Part shown: piece by piece, positions 18,417-26,817 of the stretch
Numbering within the stretch: position 1 is the first letter of the stretch
Layout: each line of letters begins with the position of its first letter
Origin: Burkholderiales bacterium
GTDB taxonomy: Bacteria; Pseudomonadota; Gammaproteobacteria; Burkholderiales; Burkholderiaceae_C
Length of the DNA: 64,000 nucleotides
Assembly: GCA_028868305.1 (NCBI GenBank)
Contig: JAGWUS010000013.1
Location: 1 to 64,000 of the forward strand
Direction of reading: 5' to 3'
Notes under the pieces: generated by a model
Database searches by the model: none
What the model was told of the DNA's origin: nothing
The model's input: only the letters and a program-made list of their open reading frames with translations
Position numbers and translations under genes: made by a program

Positions 18417-19310
18417 ATGGGGATCACGCTTGACGGCAAACTGGTGGTGGCTATTTCCAGCCGCGCCCTGTTCAATTTCGAGGAAGAAAACCTCATTTTT
18501 GAGCAGGGAGATGACCGCGCCTACATGCAGTTGCAGCGCGAGCGGCTGGACATTCCGGCCACACCCGGTGTAGCGTTTTCACTCGTCAAAAAGCTGCTGG
18601 CCTTCAACGAGGAGCCCTCGCAACGCGTGGAGGTGGTGATTCTCTCTCGCAACGACCCGGTCAGCGGCATGCGGGTATTCCGCTCTGCCGCGCACTACGG
18701 CCTACCCATCCAGCGGGGCAGCTTCACCCGGGGCGAGCCGCCCTGGCGGTACCTCAAGCCACTGCATGCCAACCTGTTCCTCAGTACCCATCTGAGCGAT
18801 GTGCGCGCTGCGCTGCAAGCCGGCGTTCCTGCCGCACAGGTGTACCCACATAGTGCACACGCCAGTGACGCCCACCCCGCTGAAGTGCGCATTGCCTTTG
18901 ACGGAGATGCTGTACTGTTCAGCGACGAGGCCGAACAGGTGTACCAGACCCAGGGACTCAACGCCTTCCAGCAACACGAGATCGACAAGGTGGCCCAGCC
19001 CCTGCCCGACGGCCCATTCAAGCCACTGTTGGTAGCGCTGCACCGCATGCAAAAAGCGGCCATCCCGCACATGCGCATACGCACTGCGCTGGTCACCGCC
19101 CGCAGCGCCCCGGCCCACGAACGCGCCATCCGCACCCTGATGGACTGGAACATCGAGGTGGACGAAGCCATGTTCCTTGGCGGACTGGACAAGGGGGAAT
19201 TCCTGCGCGAATTCGAACCTGACTTTTTCTTTGACGACCAGACCGGCCACATCGAATCGGCAGCGCGCCATGTGCCGTCCGGCCATGTAGCCAGCGGTGT
19301 GCGCAACTGA
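18417..19310 (+). CDS. 5'-nucleotidase, cytosolic type I-like
   Basis: A 297-residue protein of the 5'-nucleotidase (NT5C1/cN-I-like) family, which dephosphorylates nucleoside monophosphates with a HAD-like core. Family segments include VVAISSRALFNFEEEN at the N-terminus, VVILSRNDPVSGMRVF, LFLSTHLSDVRAAL, the acidic IAFDGDAVLFSDE and FFFDDQTGHIESAARHVPSGH at the end. It begins 32 bp after ilvA on the same strand and may be read from the ilvA promoter. Substrate preference is unknown. Confidence 0.85.
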   Translation: MGITLDGKLVVAISSRALFNFEEENLIFEQGDDRAYMQLQRERLDIPATPGVAFSLVKKLLAFNEEPSQRVEVVILSRNDPVSGMRVFRSAAHYGLPIQRGSFTRGEPPWRYLKPLHANLFLSTHLSDVRAALQAGVPAAQVYPHSAHASDAHPAEVRIAFDGDAVLFSDEAEQVYQTQGLNAFQQHEIDKVAQPLPDGPFKPLLVALHRMQKAAIPHMRIRTALVTARSAPAHERAIRTLMDWNIEVDEAMFLGGLDKGEFLREFEPDFFFDDQTGHIESAARHVPSGHVASGVRN

Positions 19311-19418
19311 AATAGCAAACAGGATGGCCGCACTGTTACGGCTTGCACTGTTAAGGCTTGTAAAGTTGGGACGGTGCGGTAGGCTGGCCCGAGCGCTGGC
19401 GCGTTGACCGTAGTGACC

Positions 19419-20975
19419 ATGCCAAGCACCAACCAGCACCCTACCAGCCTGCAACGCAGGCACACCCTGCAATCCCTGGCAGCATGGGGCGGCACCGTCC
19501 TGTTGCCGGGCGCTTGGGCCCAGACGTCTGCCGGCCCAACGGTGATGCCAGGCACCGACGCCCAGTGGCGTGCAATCTCCCGTGTGGGCTACGGGCCCAC
19601 GCCCAACTTGGTACGCGCCGTACAGGGGGCCAGCAGCCCCAAAGATTGGGCACTGCAACACATAGATGCAGCCTATGTGGCCAGTCAGTCCGCACCCCGC
19701 ATGGCGCCCGATCTGGCAGACATTAACGCACCATTGCCCCAGATATTTGCCGGCGCCCGGCATGAGCGCGAGGTGCGTGCCGCCATCAAGGCCGGTGCAG
19801 TGCCCGGCGAACCACCGGACAACCGCCGCATGGATTTTTCTGGCCCCCCGGATCCGCTGTACTTCAACCGCAGCATGGTGCAAAAGGCGGCAGCGTGGCG
19901 CCTGCTGTCTGCCAGCCAACCCGACGAGGAAAACCCCTTGCTGGCGCGCATGACCGAGTTCTGGTTCAACCACCTGAACATTTACGCGGGCAAAGGCGCG
20001 GTGCGGCCATTCACGGGGCACTATGTGATCAACGTGGCGCGGGCCCATGCACTGGGTAAGTTTGAAGACCTGTTGTTGGCCAGTGCGCACCATCCAGCCA
20101 TGCTGCTCTACCTGGACCAGGCGCAGAGCGTGGCCCCGGGATTGCGTGGCGGCCAGGGCAACACCCGCGGCCTGAATGAAAACTACGCCCGCGAGTTGAT
20201 GGAACTGCACACCCTGGGTGTGCAAGGCGGCTATAGCCAGGCCGATGTGCGCGATCTGGCCCGCGTGCTGACCGGTTGGACGGTCGATCCGCGCGATGCT
20301 GGCGGCTTCCGGTTTGCTACGCGACTGCACGACACGGGCGACAAGCGGGTCATGGGCCGCAGGTACCCGGACGGCCTGTTTGGAACCGGGGAACGCGAAG
20401 GCGAGCAAGCCATACGCTGGCTGGCACGGCAGCCACAAACCGCTCAGCGCATCAGCCTGCGGCTGGCCCAGTTTTTCGTCAGTGACACCCCGCCGCCAGC
20501 GGTGGTGACACGCTTGAGCCAGACCTTTCTGGCCAGCCAGGGGGACATGCGTGCGGTGCTGCGCACCCTGTTCGAATCACCCGAGTTCTGGCAGCCAGAA
20601 AACCGCCTGTTCAAGACGCCGATGGACTTTGCCTGCTCCGCGCTGGCAGCGGTGCAGGGTGCAGAGCGCAGCGCCCAGCACGCCGACACCGATCGCCGCC
20701 ACCTAGTATTGACAGCAGGCTTTCTGGCGCAGGCCGGGCAACCCATCCACGGCTGGCAGACGCCCGATGGCTACAAGACCGACGCCGCCACCTGGCTGGC
20801 ACCGGAAGCCCTGACCCGCCGCGCCGACTACGCGCTTGCGCTGGCGCGGCAGGCCGGGGACATGGACTTCCTGCAGCCCTACCTGAGCGAGACCACCCGC
20901 GCCACCATTGCCCAGGAGAAGCCCGCCCTGCGGGCTGGGCTGATGTTGGCCAGCCCGGATTTCATGCGCAAATAA
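19419..20975 (+). CDS. DUF1800 family secreted protein
   Basis: A 518-residue protein of unknown function. The N-terminus has a twin-arginine-like signal, RRHTLQSLAAW followed by a hydrophobic stretch ending PGAWA, suggesting export through Tat. The DUF1800 body shows LARMTEFWFNHLNIY, the conserved NENYARELMELHTLGV, and VRDLARVLTGWTVD. Start codons upstream (TTG 19404, GTG 19410 and 19413) are in frame; the ATG at 19419 is preferred. DUF1800 genes almost always precede a DUF1501 gene, as here (30-bp gap), pointing to a joint role in the periplasm or envelope that remains undefined. Confidence 0.88.
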   Translation: MPSTNQHPTSLQRRHTLQSLAAWGGTVLLPGAWAQTSAGPTVMPGTDAQWRAISRVGYGPTPNLVRAVQGASSPKDWALQHIDAAYVASQSAPRMAPDLADINAPLPQIFAGARHEREVRAAIKAGAVPGEPPDNRRMDFSGPPDPLYFNRSMVQKAAAWRLLSASQPDEENPLLARMTEFWFNHLNIYAGKGAVRPFTGHYVINVARAHALGKFEDLLLASAHHPAMLLYLDQAQSVAPGLRGGQGNTRGLNENYARELMELHTLGVQGGYSQADVRDLARVLTGWTVDPRDAGGFRFATRLHDTGDKRVMGRRYPDGLFGTGEREGEQAIRWLARQPQTAQRISLRLAQFFVSDTPPPAVVTRLSQTFLASQGDMRAVLRTLFESPEFWQPENRLFKTPMDFACSALAAVQGAERSAQHADTDRRHLVLTAGFLAQAGQPIHGWQTPDGYKTDAATWLAPEALTRRADYALALARQAGDMDFLQPYLSETTRATIAQEKPALRAGLMLASPDFMRK

Positions 20976-21005
20976 GCACCCCAAAGACCCTATCCGTTAT
21001 TCGCC

Positions 21006-22328
21006 ATGCGCCACCATCCCCCACCACCCTTTTTGTCCATGTCCCGTCGCACGGCCCTGCACACCCTGCTGGGCGCAGGTGCCTACTGGGCTACCCCGGC
21101 ATCGTGGGCGCAAAGCCCGGGAGAAAACGCTGGCAACGGCCGGCTGGTCGTGGTGTTCCTGCGCGGCGCCTACGACGGACTCTCGGCCCTGGTGCCGCAT
21201 GGCGAGGCCAACTACTATGCGCTGCGCCCGAACATCGCCCTGCCCCGGCCCGACGGCACGGCGCAAACCACGCTGGCCCTGGACGGCACTTTTGGCCTGC
21301 ATCCGGCGCTGGCGCCGCTGATGCCGCTGTGGAAACAGGGCGTATTGACGGCCCTGCCATCGGCAGGCTCACCCGACCCCACGCGCTCGCACTTTGATGC
21401 CCAGCACCACTGGGAAATCGGCATGCCTGGCAAGAGCAGCAACGCTCCGGGATGGCTCAATACTTTGGCAGGTTTTAAAGCTAAAGCCCCCGAAAACAGT
21501 GCGCAAGCAGCTACTAAATTCATAGCAATCGGTGTGGGCGAAGCCAACCCGCAAATCCTTTCCGGCAACGCGCCAGTGCAACTGGTTCCCAGGGGCCAGG
21601 CCGCGACGCGCCAGGGTGCGCTGGGGGATGAGCGCACCCGCGATGCGGTGATGCGCCTCTACGCCGGGCAGGATGGTTTGTCGCAGGCATTTCGCGCCGG
21701 GGCCGACAGCCGCATGCATACCGCCCAGACGCTCAGCGCCGCGGCCATGACCCCTGACACCGCCGATCCCGCCATGAGCAGCCGTGAGATGCAGGCCGCC
21801 AACAACGGAGCGGGCCCCGCCCAGGGCCTGCTGCTTGATGCCCAGCACCTGGGTACGCTGATGCGCCAGGACCGCGGGCTGCGGCTGGGGTTTCTCTCCG
21901 CGGGCGGCTGGGACACCCATGCCAACCAAGGGGCAGCGACCGGCGCGCTGGCCACCAACCTGGGCAACCTGGCCAGTACGCTGGTGCAACTGCGTCGCGA
22001 CTTTTCGCTTGACGGCGACGTGGTGGTGGTGTGCAGCGAGTTTGGCCGCACCAGCGCAGAGAACGGCACCCGTGGTACCGACCACGGCCACGGCAATGCC
22101 CTGTGGATCATGGGCAACCAGGTCAACGGAGGCCGCTGGCACGGGAACTGGACCGGACTGGCGCAGGGCAACCTGCACGAGGGGCGTGACCTGCCAGTCC
22201 ACCACGACTTCCGCAGTGTGCTGGCCCAGGTGCTGCGCAGCACCCAGGGACTGCAGGCCAGCGAACTAGACCGCCTGTTCCCCGGCTTTACCTGGGATGC
22301 CTCGCTGAACGGTATGCTGCGCGCATGA
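21006..22328 (+). CDS. DUF1501 family secreted protein
   Basis: A 440-residue partner of the DUF1800 protein. DUF1501 proteins share the alkaline phosphatase/sulfatase-like fold; their activity is unknown. A Tat-type signal is visible as SRRTALHTLLGAGAYWA (13-29), so the true start may be Met12 rather than Met1. Family sequences include VVFLRGAYDGLSALVPHG, FLSAGGWDTHANQG and VVVCSEFGRTSAENGTRGTD. Residues 156-174 are encoded by an inverted copy of the 54-bp repeat. The stop overlaps the ABC transporter ATG (22325-22328). Confidence 0.88.
   Translation: MRHHPPPPFLSMSRRTALHTLLGAGAYWATPASWAQSPGENAGNGRLVVVFLRGAYDGLSALVPHGEANYYALRPNIALPRPDGTAQTTLALDGTFGLHPALAPLMPLWKQGVLTALPSAGSPDPTRSHFDAQHHWEIGMPGKSSNAPGWLNTLAGFKAKAPENSAQAATKFIAIGVGEANPQILSGNAPVQLVPRGQAATRQGALGDERTRDAVMRLYAGQDGLSQAFRAGADSRMHTAQTLSAAAMTPDTADPAMSSREMQAANNGAGPAQGLLLDAQHLGTLMRQDRGLRLGFLSAGGWDTHANQGAATGALATNLGNLASTLVQLRRDFSLDGDVVVVCSEFGRTSAENGTRGTDHGHGNALWIMGNQVNGGRWHGNWTGLAQGNLHEGRDLPVHHDFRSVLAQVLRSTQGLQASELDRLFPGFTWDASLNGMLRA
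21473..21526 (-). repeat. 54-bp palindrome-headed element, copy 3 (inside the DUF1501 gene)
   Basis: Read on the minus strand: core GCTAT-N7-GTAGC, then the arm with GCGCA, GGGCT at 38-42 and the end TTTAAAA. It is antisense to the gene and encodes residues 156-174 (GFKAKAPENSAQAATKFIA) without a stop. Confidence 0.82.
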
Positions 22329-24136
22329 CTGCCAACCCATCCAAATTGACCACCAAGTTCACCGCCTTCCGGAACTTCCTGCACAAGGTCTGGGCCCTGT
22401 CCAAGCCTTACTACGCATCCGACGAAAAGTGGAAGGCCCGCGCTCTGCTGGCCGCGATCATCGGCCTGAACCTGGCGCTGGTTTACATGAACGTGCTGTT
22501 CAACGACTGGAACAAGCTGTTTTACGACGCGCTGCAGGACAAGAATGCCCAGGTCTTCTGGACCCAGCTGGGGCGCTTCAGCTACCTGGCGTTCGCGTTC
22601 ATCGTGATTGCGGTCTACAAGTTCTACCTGACCCAACTGCTGGAATTGCGCTGGCGCGCGTGGATGACGCGCCACTATCTGCAACGCTGGCTGGCCGACC
22701 ACAGCTTCTACCGCCTGGAGCTGGCACGCTTCACCGGCCAGCCCAATGCGCAGGGCAACCCCGACAACCCGGACCAGCGCATCCAGGAGGACATCAACCA
22801 GTTCACCAGCCTGACCATCGGCCTGACGATGGGGCTGCTCAATTCGGTGGTGACGCTGGCAAGCTTCGTGGGCATCCTGTGGAGCCTGTCGGGCAGCTTC
22901 ACCATCCCGCTGGGGGGTGCACAGTATGTGATTCCGGGCTTCATGGTCTGGATGGCGGTGCTCTACTGCCTGGCTGGCAGCGTGATCACGCACACCATCG
23001 GGCGCCCCCAGATTGCGCTGAACTTTGAGCAGCAGCGCGTGGAAGCCGACTTCCGGCACCATATGGTGCGGGTGCGGGAATACAGCGAATCCATTGCCTT
23101 GGACCGGGGTGAGCCAGTGGAACGCACCCAGCTGGACTTGCGCTTTGGCCGCGTGCTGGGCAACTATCTGGCGCTGATCCAGGCGCAGAAGCGGCTGGTC
23201 TGGTTCACCAGTTTTTTTGGCCAGGCCGCGGTGGTGTTTCCGTTCCTGGTGGCAGCGCCTCGCTTTTTCAGCGGAGCCATCCAGCTGGGTGAGCTGATGC
23301 AGATTTCCAGTGCATTCGGGCAAGTGCAAGGCGCACTGAGCTGGTTTGTGGACAGCTACCCCAGCTTGGCTACCTGGCGCGCCACCACCGACCGGCTGAC
23401 CAGTTTTGAAGCATCTTTTCAGGCGCTAGCCCAGGCTGAGTATGCTCAAGCCGCTATCAACTCAGTAGCAACCGACGCGACAGAATTGAGCGCCCAGGAT
23501 CTGACCGTGGCCTTGCCGGGTGGAGTGGTGCTGCTCGCCGGCGCCTCCCTGCAGGCCGCTGCGGGTGACCGGGTGCTGTTGCAGGGCCCCTCCGGCAGCG
23601 GCAAATCCACGTTGTTTCGCACCCTGGCAGGCATCTGGCCGTTTGCCAGCGGCCGGGTGACACTCCCTGCGGACAGTATGTTTATTCCGCAACGACCCTA
23701 CTTTCCCAACGGGCCCTTGCGCGACGCGCTGGCCTATCCGGAACCCGTCGCGCGCTACACCGACGCGCAATTGCACCAGGCCCTGGACGATGCCCTGCTG
23801 CCCGAGCTGAAAAGCCAGTTGGACCGTGCAGACGCCTGGAGCCAGAAACTCTCTGGCGGCGAGCAGCAGCGCCTGGCGATTGCCCGTGTGCTGCTGAAGC
23901 ATCCGCGCTGGGTGTTTGCCGACGAGGCCACCAGCGCACTCGATGCGGCGGCCGAGGCTTCGGTCTATAAACGGCTTCTGACCCTCGTGGAACATACACA
24001 AGGCGCTCTTGTTTCAATAGCACACCGACCGGGCGTGGCAGCATTCCATAACCGGCGCTGGAGCCTGCAGCCGCAGCCTGATGGTGCCCCGGCGCGGTAT
24101 CAGGCGGAAGACAGCCGTACCGGTCCCGCTGCCTGA
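22325..24136 (+). CDS. YddA/SbmA-type ABC transporter (fused permease and ATPase)
   Basis: A 603-residue half-transporter: an N-terminal membrane domain of the ABC_membrane_2 family (about 1-350; hydrophobic helices in [19 protein letters not shown] and [16 protein letters not shown]) and a C-terminal ATPase with Walker [10 protein letters not shown], signature [13 protein letters not shown] and Walker [13 protein letters not shown]. It would act as a dimer in the inner membrane; the substrate is unknown. Its start overlaps the DUF1501 stop, so it may serve the DUF1800/1501 system. Residues 364-382, in the linker between the domains, come from a 54-bp repeat copy. Its last 37 bp overlap convergent queC. 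Confidence 0.88.
   Translation: MTANPSKLTTKFTAFRNFLHKVWALSKPYYASDEKWKARALLAAIIGLNLALVYMNVLFNDWNKLFYDALQDKNAQVFWTQLGRFSYLAFAFIVIAVYKFYLTQLLELRWRAWMTRHYLQRWLADHSFYRLELARFTGQPNAQGNPDNPDQRIQEDINQFTSLTIGLTMGLLNSVVTLASFVGILWSLSGSFTIPLGGAQYVIPGFMVWMAVLYCLAGSVITHTIGRPQIALNFEQQRVEADFRHHMVRVREYSESIALDRGEPVERTQLDLRFGRVLGNYLALIQAQKRLVWFTSFFGQAAVVFPFLVAAPRFFSGAIQLGELMQISSAFGQVQGALSWFVDSYPSLATWRATTDRLTSFEASFQALAQAEYAQAAINSVATDATELSAQDLTVALPGGVVLLAGASLQAAAGDRVLLQGPSGSGKSTLFRTLAGIWPFASGRVTLPADSMFIPQRPYFPNGPLRDALAYPEPVARYTDAQLHQALDDALLPELKSQLDRADAWSQKLSGGEQQRLAIARVLLKHPRWVFADEATSALDAAAEASVYKRLLTLVEHTQGALVSIAHRPGVAAFHNRRWSLQPQPDGAPARYQAEDSRTGPAA
23416..23469 (-). repeat. 54-bp palindrome-headed element, copy 4 (inside the YddA-type ABC gene)
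   Basis: Minus-strand core GCTAC-N7-ATAGC, arm with AGCA, GGGCT at 38-42 and the end TGAAAA. It lies antisense in the linker between membrane and ATPase domains and encodes [19 protein letters not shown] with no stop. It has the same phase relative to the gene as copy 3. Confidence 0.82.
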
Positions 24137-24852
24137 TATTTTTCGAACCCCCTGGCCCGCAACTCGCACGCGGGGCAGGTTCCACAACCGTAGCCCCAGA
24201 CATGGCGATGCGCCCGGTCGCCCAGGTAGCAGGTGTGGGTGTGCTCCACGATCAGGTCCACCAGCGCTTGCCCGCCCTGGGGCGTGCCGGACTTTTCACC
24301 CAGATCACGCGCCAGTTCCCAGGTGGCGGCCTTGTCGATCCACATCAGCGGGGTTTCGATCAGGAAGCGCTGGTCCATGCCCAGCGAGAGCGCCAGTTGC
24401 ATGGCTTTCATGGTGTCGTCACGGCAGTCCGGATAGCCCGAGTAATCGGTTTCGCACACCCCGGTCACGATGACCTGCAAGCCGCGGCGGTAGGCCAGGG
24501 CGGCAGCCAGCGTGAGGAACAGCAGGTTGCGCCCGGGTACAAAGGTGTTGGGCAAGCCGCTGGCTTCCATCTTGAATGCGGTATCCCGCGTCAGTGAGGT
24601 TTCACTCACCTTGCCCAGCACCGCTAGATCCAGCAGATGGTCTTCGCCCAGTTTGAGCACCCACTGCGGGAACTGCGCCCTGATTTCGCGCAGCACGTTC
24701 AGGCGGGCGCCCAGCTCCACTTGGTGGCGCTGACCATAGTCAAAAGCTACGGTTTCAACACGCTCATAGTGCGACAGTGCGTGCGCAAGGCAGGTGGTGG
24801 AGTCCTGTCCGCCGGAGAAAAGTACGAGAGCTGTGGTGTGCATGGGCGCCAT
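24100..24852 (-). CDS. queC: 7-cyano-7-deazaguanine synthase QueC
   Basis: Makes preQ0 from 7-carboxy-7-deazaguanine, ammonia and ATP, a step towards the queuosine tRNA base. The 250 residues have the PP-loop SGGQDS at 13-18, [13 protein letters not shown], and the C-terminal zinc-binding cysteines in [16 protein letters not shown]. The first ATG (24852) or the one three codons later (MHTTALV) could be used. The 3' end overlaps the convergent ABC gene by 37 bp. No other queuosine gene is in the window. Confidence 0.95.
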   Translation of the reverse strand: MAPMHTTALVLFSGGQDSTTCLAHALSHYERVETVAFDYGQRHQVELGARLNVLREIRAQFPQWVLKLGEDHLLDLAVLGKVSETSLTRDTAFKMEASGLPNTFVPGRNLLFLTLAAALAYRRGLQVIVTGVCETDYSGYPDCRDDTMKAMQLALSLGMDQRFLIETPLMWIDKAATWELARDLGEKSGTPQGGQALVDLIVEHTHTCYLGDRAHRHVWGYGCGTCPACELRARGFEKYQAAGPVRLSSA

Positions 24853-24904
24853 GGTAGAGCACGGCGAGTGGTGGCGTCACCACCGTCTGGCCCCGGGAGG
24901 GGGA

Positions 24905-25411
24905 TCAGAGGTTTTCGGTCTTCTTGATCCTGGCCGGTTCGTAGGTAAGAACCTGTTTGGCCATATCACCCGGCACCTGGGTGGGTATAGCAGGCTTCGC
25001 CGGCGTAACAAGTTCTTTGACCTGTTCGACCTGGATGGCGCTGGCACTGGCCGTCCAGATGCTGCGCAAGTGGTCCATGAGTACCTGCGACAGCGGCTTG
25101 GGCGGCGGATCTTCCACCTTTTCGGGGGCCGGACGGTGAATCGTCCAGTCCTTGGAGGCCGCTTCGTGGGTTTTCTTCTGCAGGGGGTCGGCCACACTGG
25201 TGTAGACGGGCTCACCCTCGGTAGGCTGCGTTTTTTGCTTCAGGGCTGGGGCGACCAGATTCACCACGCTGGGCGTGGGTTCAATGGATGGATGTGCCTG
25301 TACCGACGGGTTGACCGGGGCGACCGGAATCACCCTGTTTGCCCCCGCCGAAGCCAAATCTGCGGCAGCTTGGCGCACATTCTGGGTTCGATCCATGGAT
25401 GGCAACTGCAT
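24905..25411 (-). CDS. Hypothetical protein, proline- and charge-rich
   Basis: A 168-residue protein I do not recognise. It starts at the ATG at 25411 (MQLPSMDRTQNVRQAAADLA); the frame is open further upstream, but that region is AT-rich and looks like the porin control region. The middle is rich in Pro, Val and Lys (PVAPVNPSVQAHPSIEPTPS). The conserved-looking C-terminal half contains PLSQVLMDHLRSIWTASASA, which could be an amphipathic helix. There is no signal peptide or membrane segment. It follows queC by 52 bp on the same strand order but is probably a separate unit. Confidence that it is coding is moderate. Confidence 0.5.
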   Translation of the reverse strand: MQLPSMDRTQNVRQAAADLASAGANRVIPVAPVNPSVQAHPSIEPTPSVVNLVAPALKQKTQPTEGEPVYTSVADPLQKKTHEAASKDWTIHRPAPEKVEDPPPKPLSQVLMDHLRSIWTASASAIQVEQVKELVTPAKPAIPTQVPGDMAKQVLTYEPARIKKTENL

Positions 25412-25542
25412 TGTGCTTAAGGCTTTTGGGCCCCCTCCAGTGACATTATGGGTTTGACGTACGTTTCTTAACGGCAGAATTGGGCTGGGATTTAGGCCTA
25501 TTTTTGAAAATTTGAAAAAAAATCGCTTCGCCCACGTTTTCT

Positions 25543-25559
25543 TGCACCACTCTGGTGCA
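25543..25559. promoter_or_regulatory. NtrC-type enhancer site upstream of the porin
   Basis: TGCACC-N5-GGTGCA is a perfect 17-bp dyad matching the NtrC half-sites known from enteric glnA. It is embedded in the slightly longer TTGCACCA-CTC-TGGTGCAA. Its centre is about 115 bp upstream of the predicted sigma-54 start. A degenerate second copy begins at 25571. Confidence 0.65.
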
Positions 25560-25570
25560 AAACAAAAAAA

Positions 25571-25587
25571 TGCATCACTCTGGGGAT
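25571..25587. promoter_or_regulatory. Degenerate second NtrC-type site
   Basis: TGCATCACTCTGG repeats 12 of 13 bases of the first site's left part 28 bp downstream, but its right half (GGGGAT) is a poor match. Paired NtrC sites of unequal strength are common in enhancers. Confidence 0.4.
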
Positions 25588-25639
25588 TCGGTGCCGTCAA
25601 ATATGGCTTCACACCATAGAGTGACTACGGCAAAGCACA

Positions 25640-25655
25640 TGGCACTGAACTTGCT
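25640..25655 (+). promoter_or_regulatory. Sigma-54 promoter of the second porin
   Basis: TGGCAC-N5-TTGCT matches the -24/-12 consensus exactly, with the invariant GG (25641-25642) and GC (25653-25654) correctly spaced. Transcription should start near 25666, giving a leader of about 120 nt before the ATG at 25789. Confidence 0.75.
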
Positions 25656-25788
25656 TCAAGGCGTTGGACAGCAATAAACGGGATCCCACAGAGACGCGTT
25701 GCCTCGCGGCAACACTATTAAGTTACGCAGAAGTCCACGCTTATTACAATTCGTCACAATCAACCTTAACCATAGAAAGTAACTGACC

Positions 25789-26742
25789 ATGAAAATGAAA
25801 TTGATCCCCGCCGCCATCCTGGCCTCCATGTCCATGATCGGTGCCGCCCATGCCGATGTGACGGTTTATGGCCTGTTTGACCTGGCTTACGGCCACACCG
25901 ACGGCGCTGATGACACGGTCGATTTCAGCAGAAATTCCACCACGCGCCTTGGCGTGAAGGGCAGCACAGACCTGGGCTCTGGCATCAAGGGCAATTTCCA
26001 GCTGGAAGCTGGCAATCCCCAAGCTGTCAAGGGCGCAAACGAGCCTTTCTTTAACCGTCAGGCATGGGCTGGACTGGCTGGCAAGTTTGGTGAAGTGCGC
26101 GCCGGAACGCAAGACTCGGTAACTTTCCAGACACTGATCCCCTATGACCTGAACTATGATTCAAACAGGACTGCTGCGGCTGATGCTGCTGGTGTTCCCA
26201 CTTACGGCGGTCAAAACACCATCAGCAAAACCACGGTGATGTACATCAGCCCAGACATGTCGGGCTTCCAGGCCCGTGTGTCTGCCACCCAAAAAGGCAA
26301 TAACACGGGTACGGACCCCCGTGCTAAGTCGATGTACGCACTGGGTCTGAGCTACAACAACGGCCCCCTGTCCGTGGGTGCAGCGTTTGAAACGGGTAGT
26401 ACCGACGACACCACCAGCCTCAGAAGCAATGCGTTCTCCGGACTGGGACTGAGCTATGACTTGGGCGTTGTCAAGGTTTCTGGTGCAGCCGTGAACGGTG
26501 GAACGACCGCAGCGGGCCTCAGCGGTCGCGGTACCATCGTTGGTATCCAGGCTCCCATTGCCGGCGCAACATTTGGTGTTCAATACGCCAAGAACAGCGA
26601 TACCCAAGATACCGGCACCGAGTTTTTTGCCAACAAGGAAGTGCTGAAGAACACGACCGCATACCTCGACTACGGCATCAAAACTCCTAATGTGGGCGCA
26701 AAGGTTGTCACTTACTCTGTGGGCATGATCTACGCGTTCTAA
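25789..26742 (+). CDS. Gram-negative porin, probably nitrogen-regulated
   Basis: A 317-residue outer-membrane porin with signal peptide MKMKLIPAAILASMSMIGAA ending AHA and a mature start DVTVYGLFDLAYG. Family sequences are TRLGVKGSTDLGSGIKGNFQLE and FNRQAWAGLAGKFGEVRAG; it ends VGMIYAF with the usual C-terminal Phe. It differs clearly from the porin at 13.7 kb. A sigma-54 promoter and NtrC-type sites upstream suggest induction under nitrogen limitation, perhaps to admit small nitrogen compounds; that role is inference. A strong terminator follows. Confidence 0.93.
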   Translation: MKMKLIPAAILASMSMIGAAHADVTVYGLFDLAYGHTDGADDTVDFSRNSTTRLGVKGSTDLGSGIKGNFQLEAGNPQAVKGANEPFFNRQAWAGLAGKFGEVRAGTQDSVTFQTLIPYDLNYDSNRTAAADAAGVPTYGGQNTISKTTVMYISPDMSGFQARVSATQKGNNTGTDPRAKSMYALGLSYNNGPLSVGAAFETGSTDDTTSLRSNAFSGLGLSYDLGVVKVSGAAVNGGTTAAGLSGRGTIVGIQAPIAGATFGVQYAKNSDTQDTGTEFFANKEVLKNTTAYLDYGIKTPNVGAKVVTYSVGMIYAF

Positions 26743-26783
26743 ATTGAACCCGGCTCAGGCGGGCGTGCCCGCTTGCATCCCCC

Positions 26784-26816
26784 AAAAAGCCCAGCGCCGC
26801 CCGCTCTGGGCTTTTT
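26784..26816. terminator. Terminator between the porin and the DUF4139 gene
   Basis: AAAAAGCCCAG (26784-26794) pairs with CTGGGCTTTTT (26806-26816) across an 11-nt loop and continues into more Ts. With A and T tracts on both sides it can serve both convergent genes. Confidence 0.85.
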
Positions 26817-26817
26817 T

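Larger units (their letters stand above)
25412..25788 (+). other. 377-bp control region of the second porin
   Basis: No gene is seen here. The AT-rich stretch carries two NtrC-type sites, a sigma-54 promoter and a leader of about 120 nt before the porin start. The A/T runs around 25505-25532 and 25561-25570 may help DNA bending between enhancer and promoter. Confidence 0.6.
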
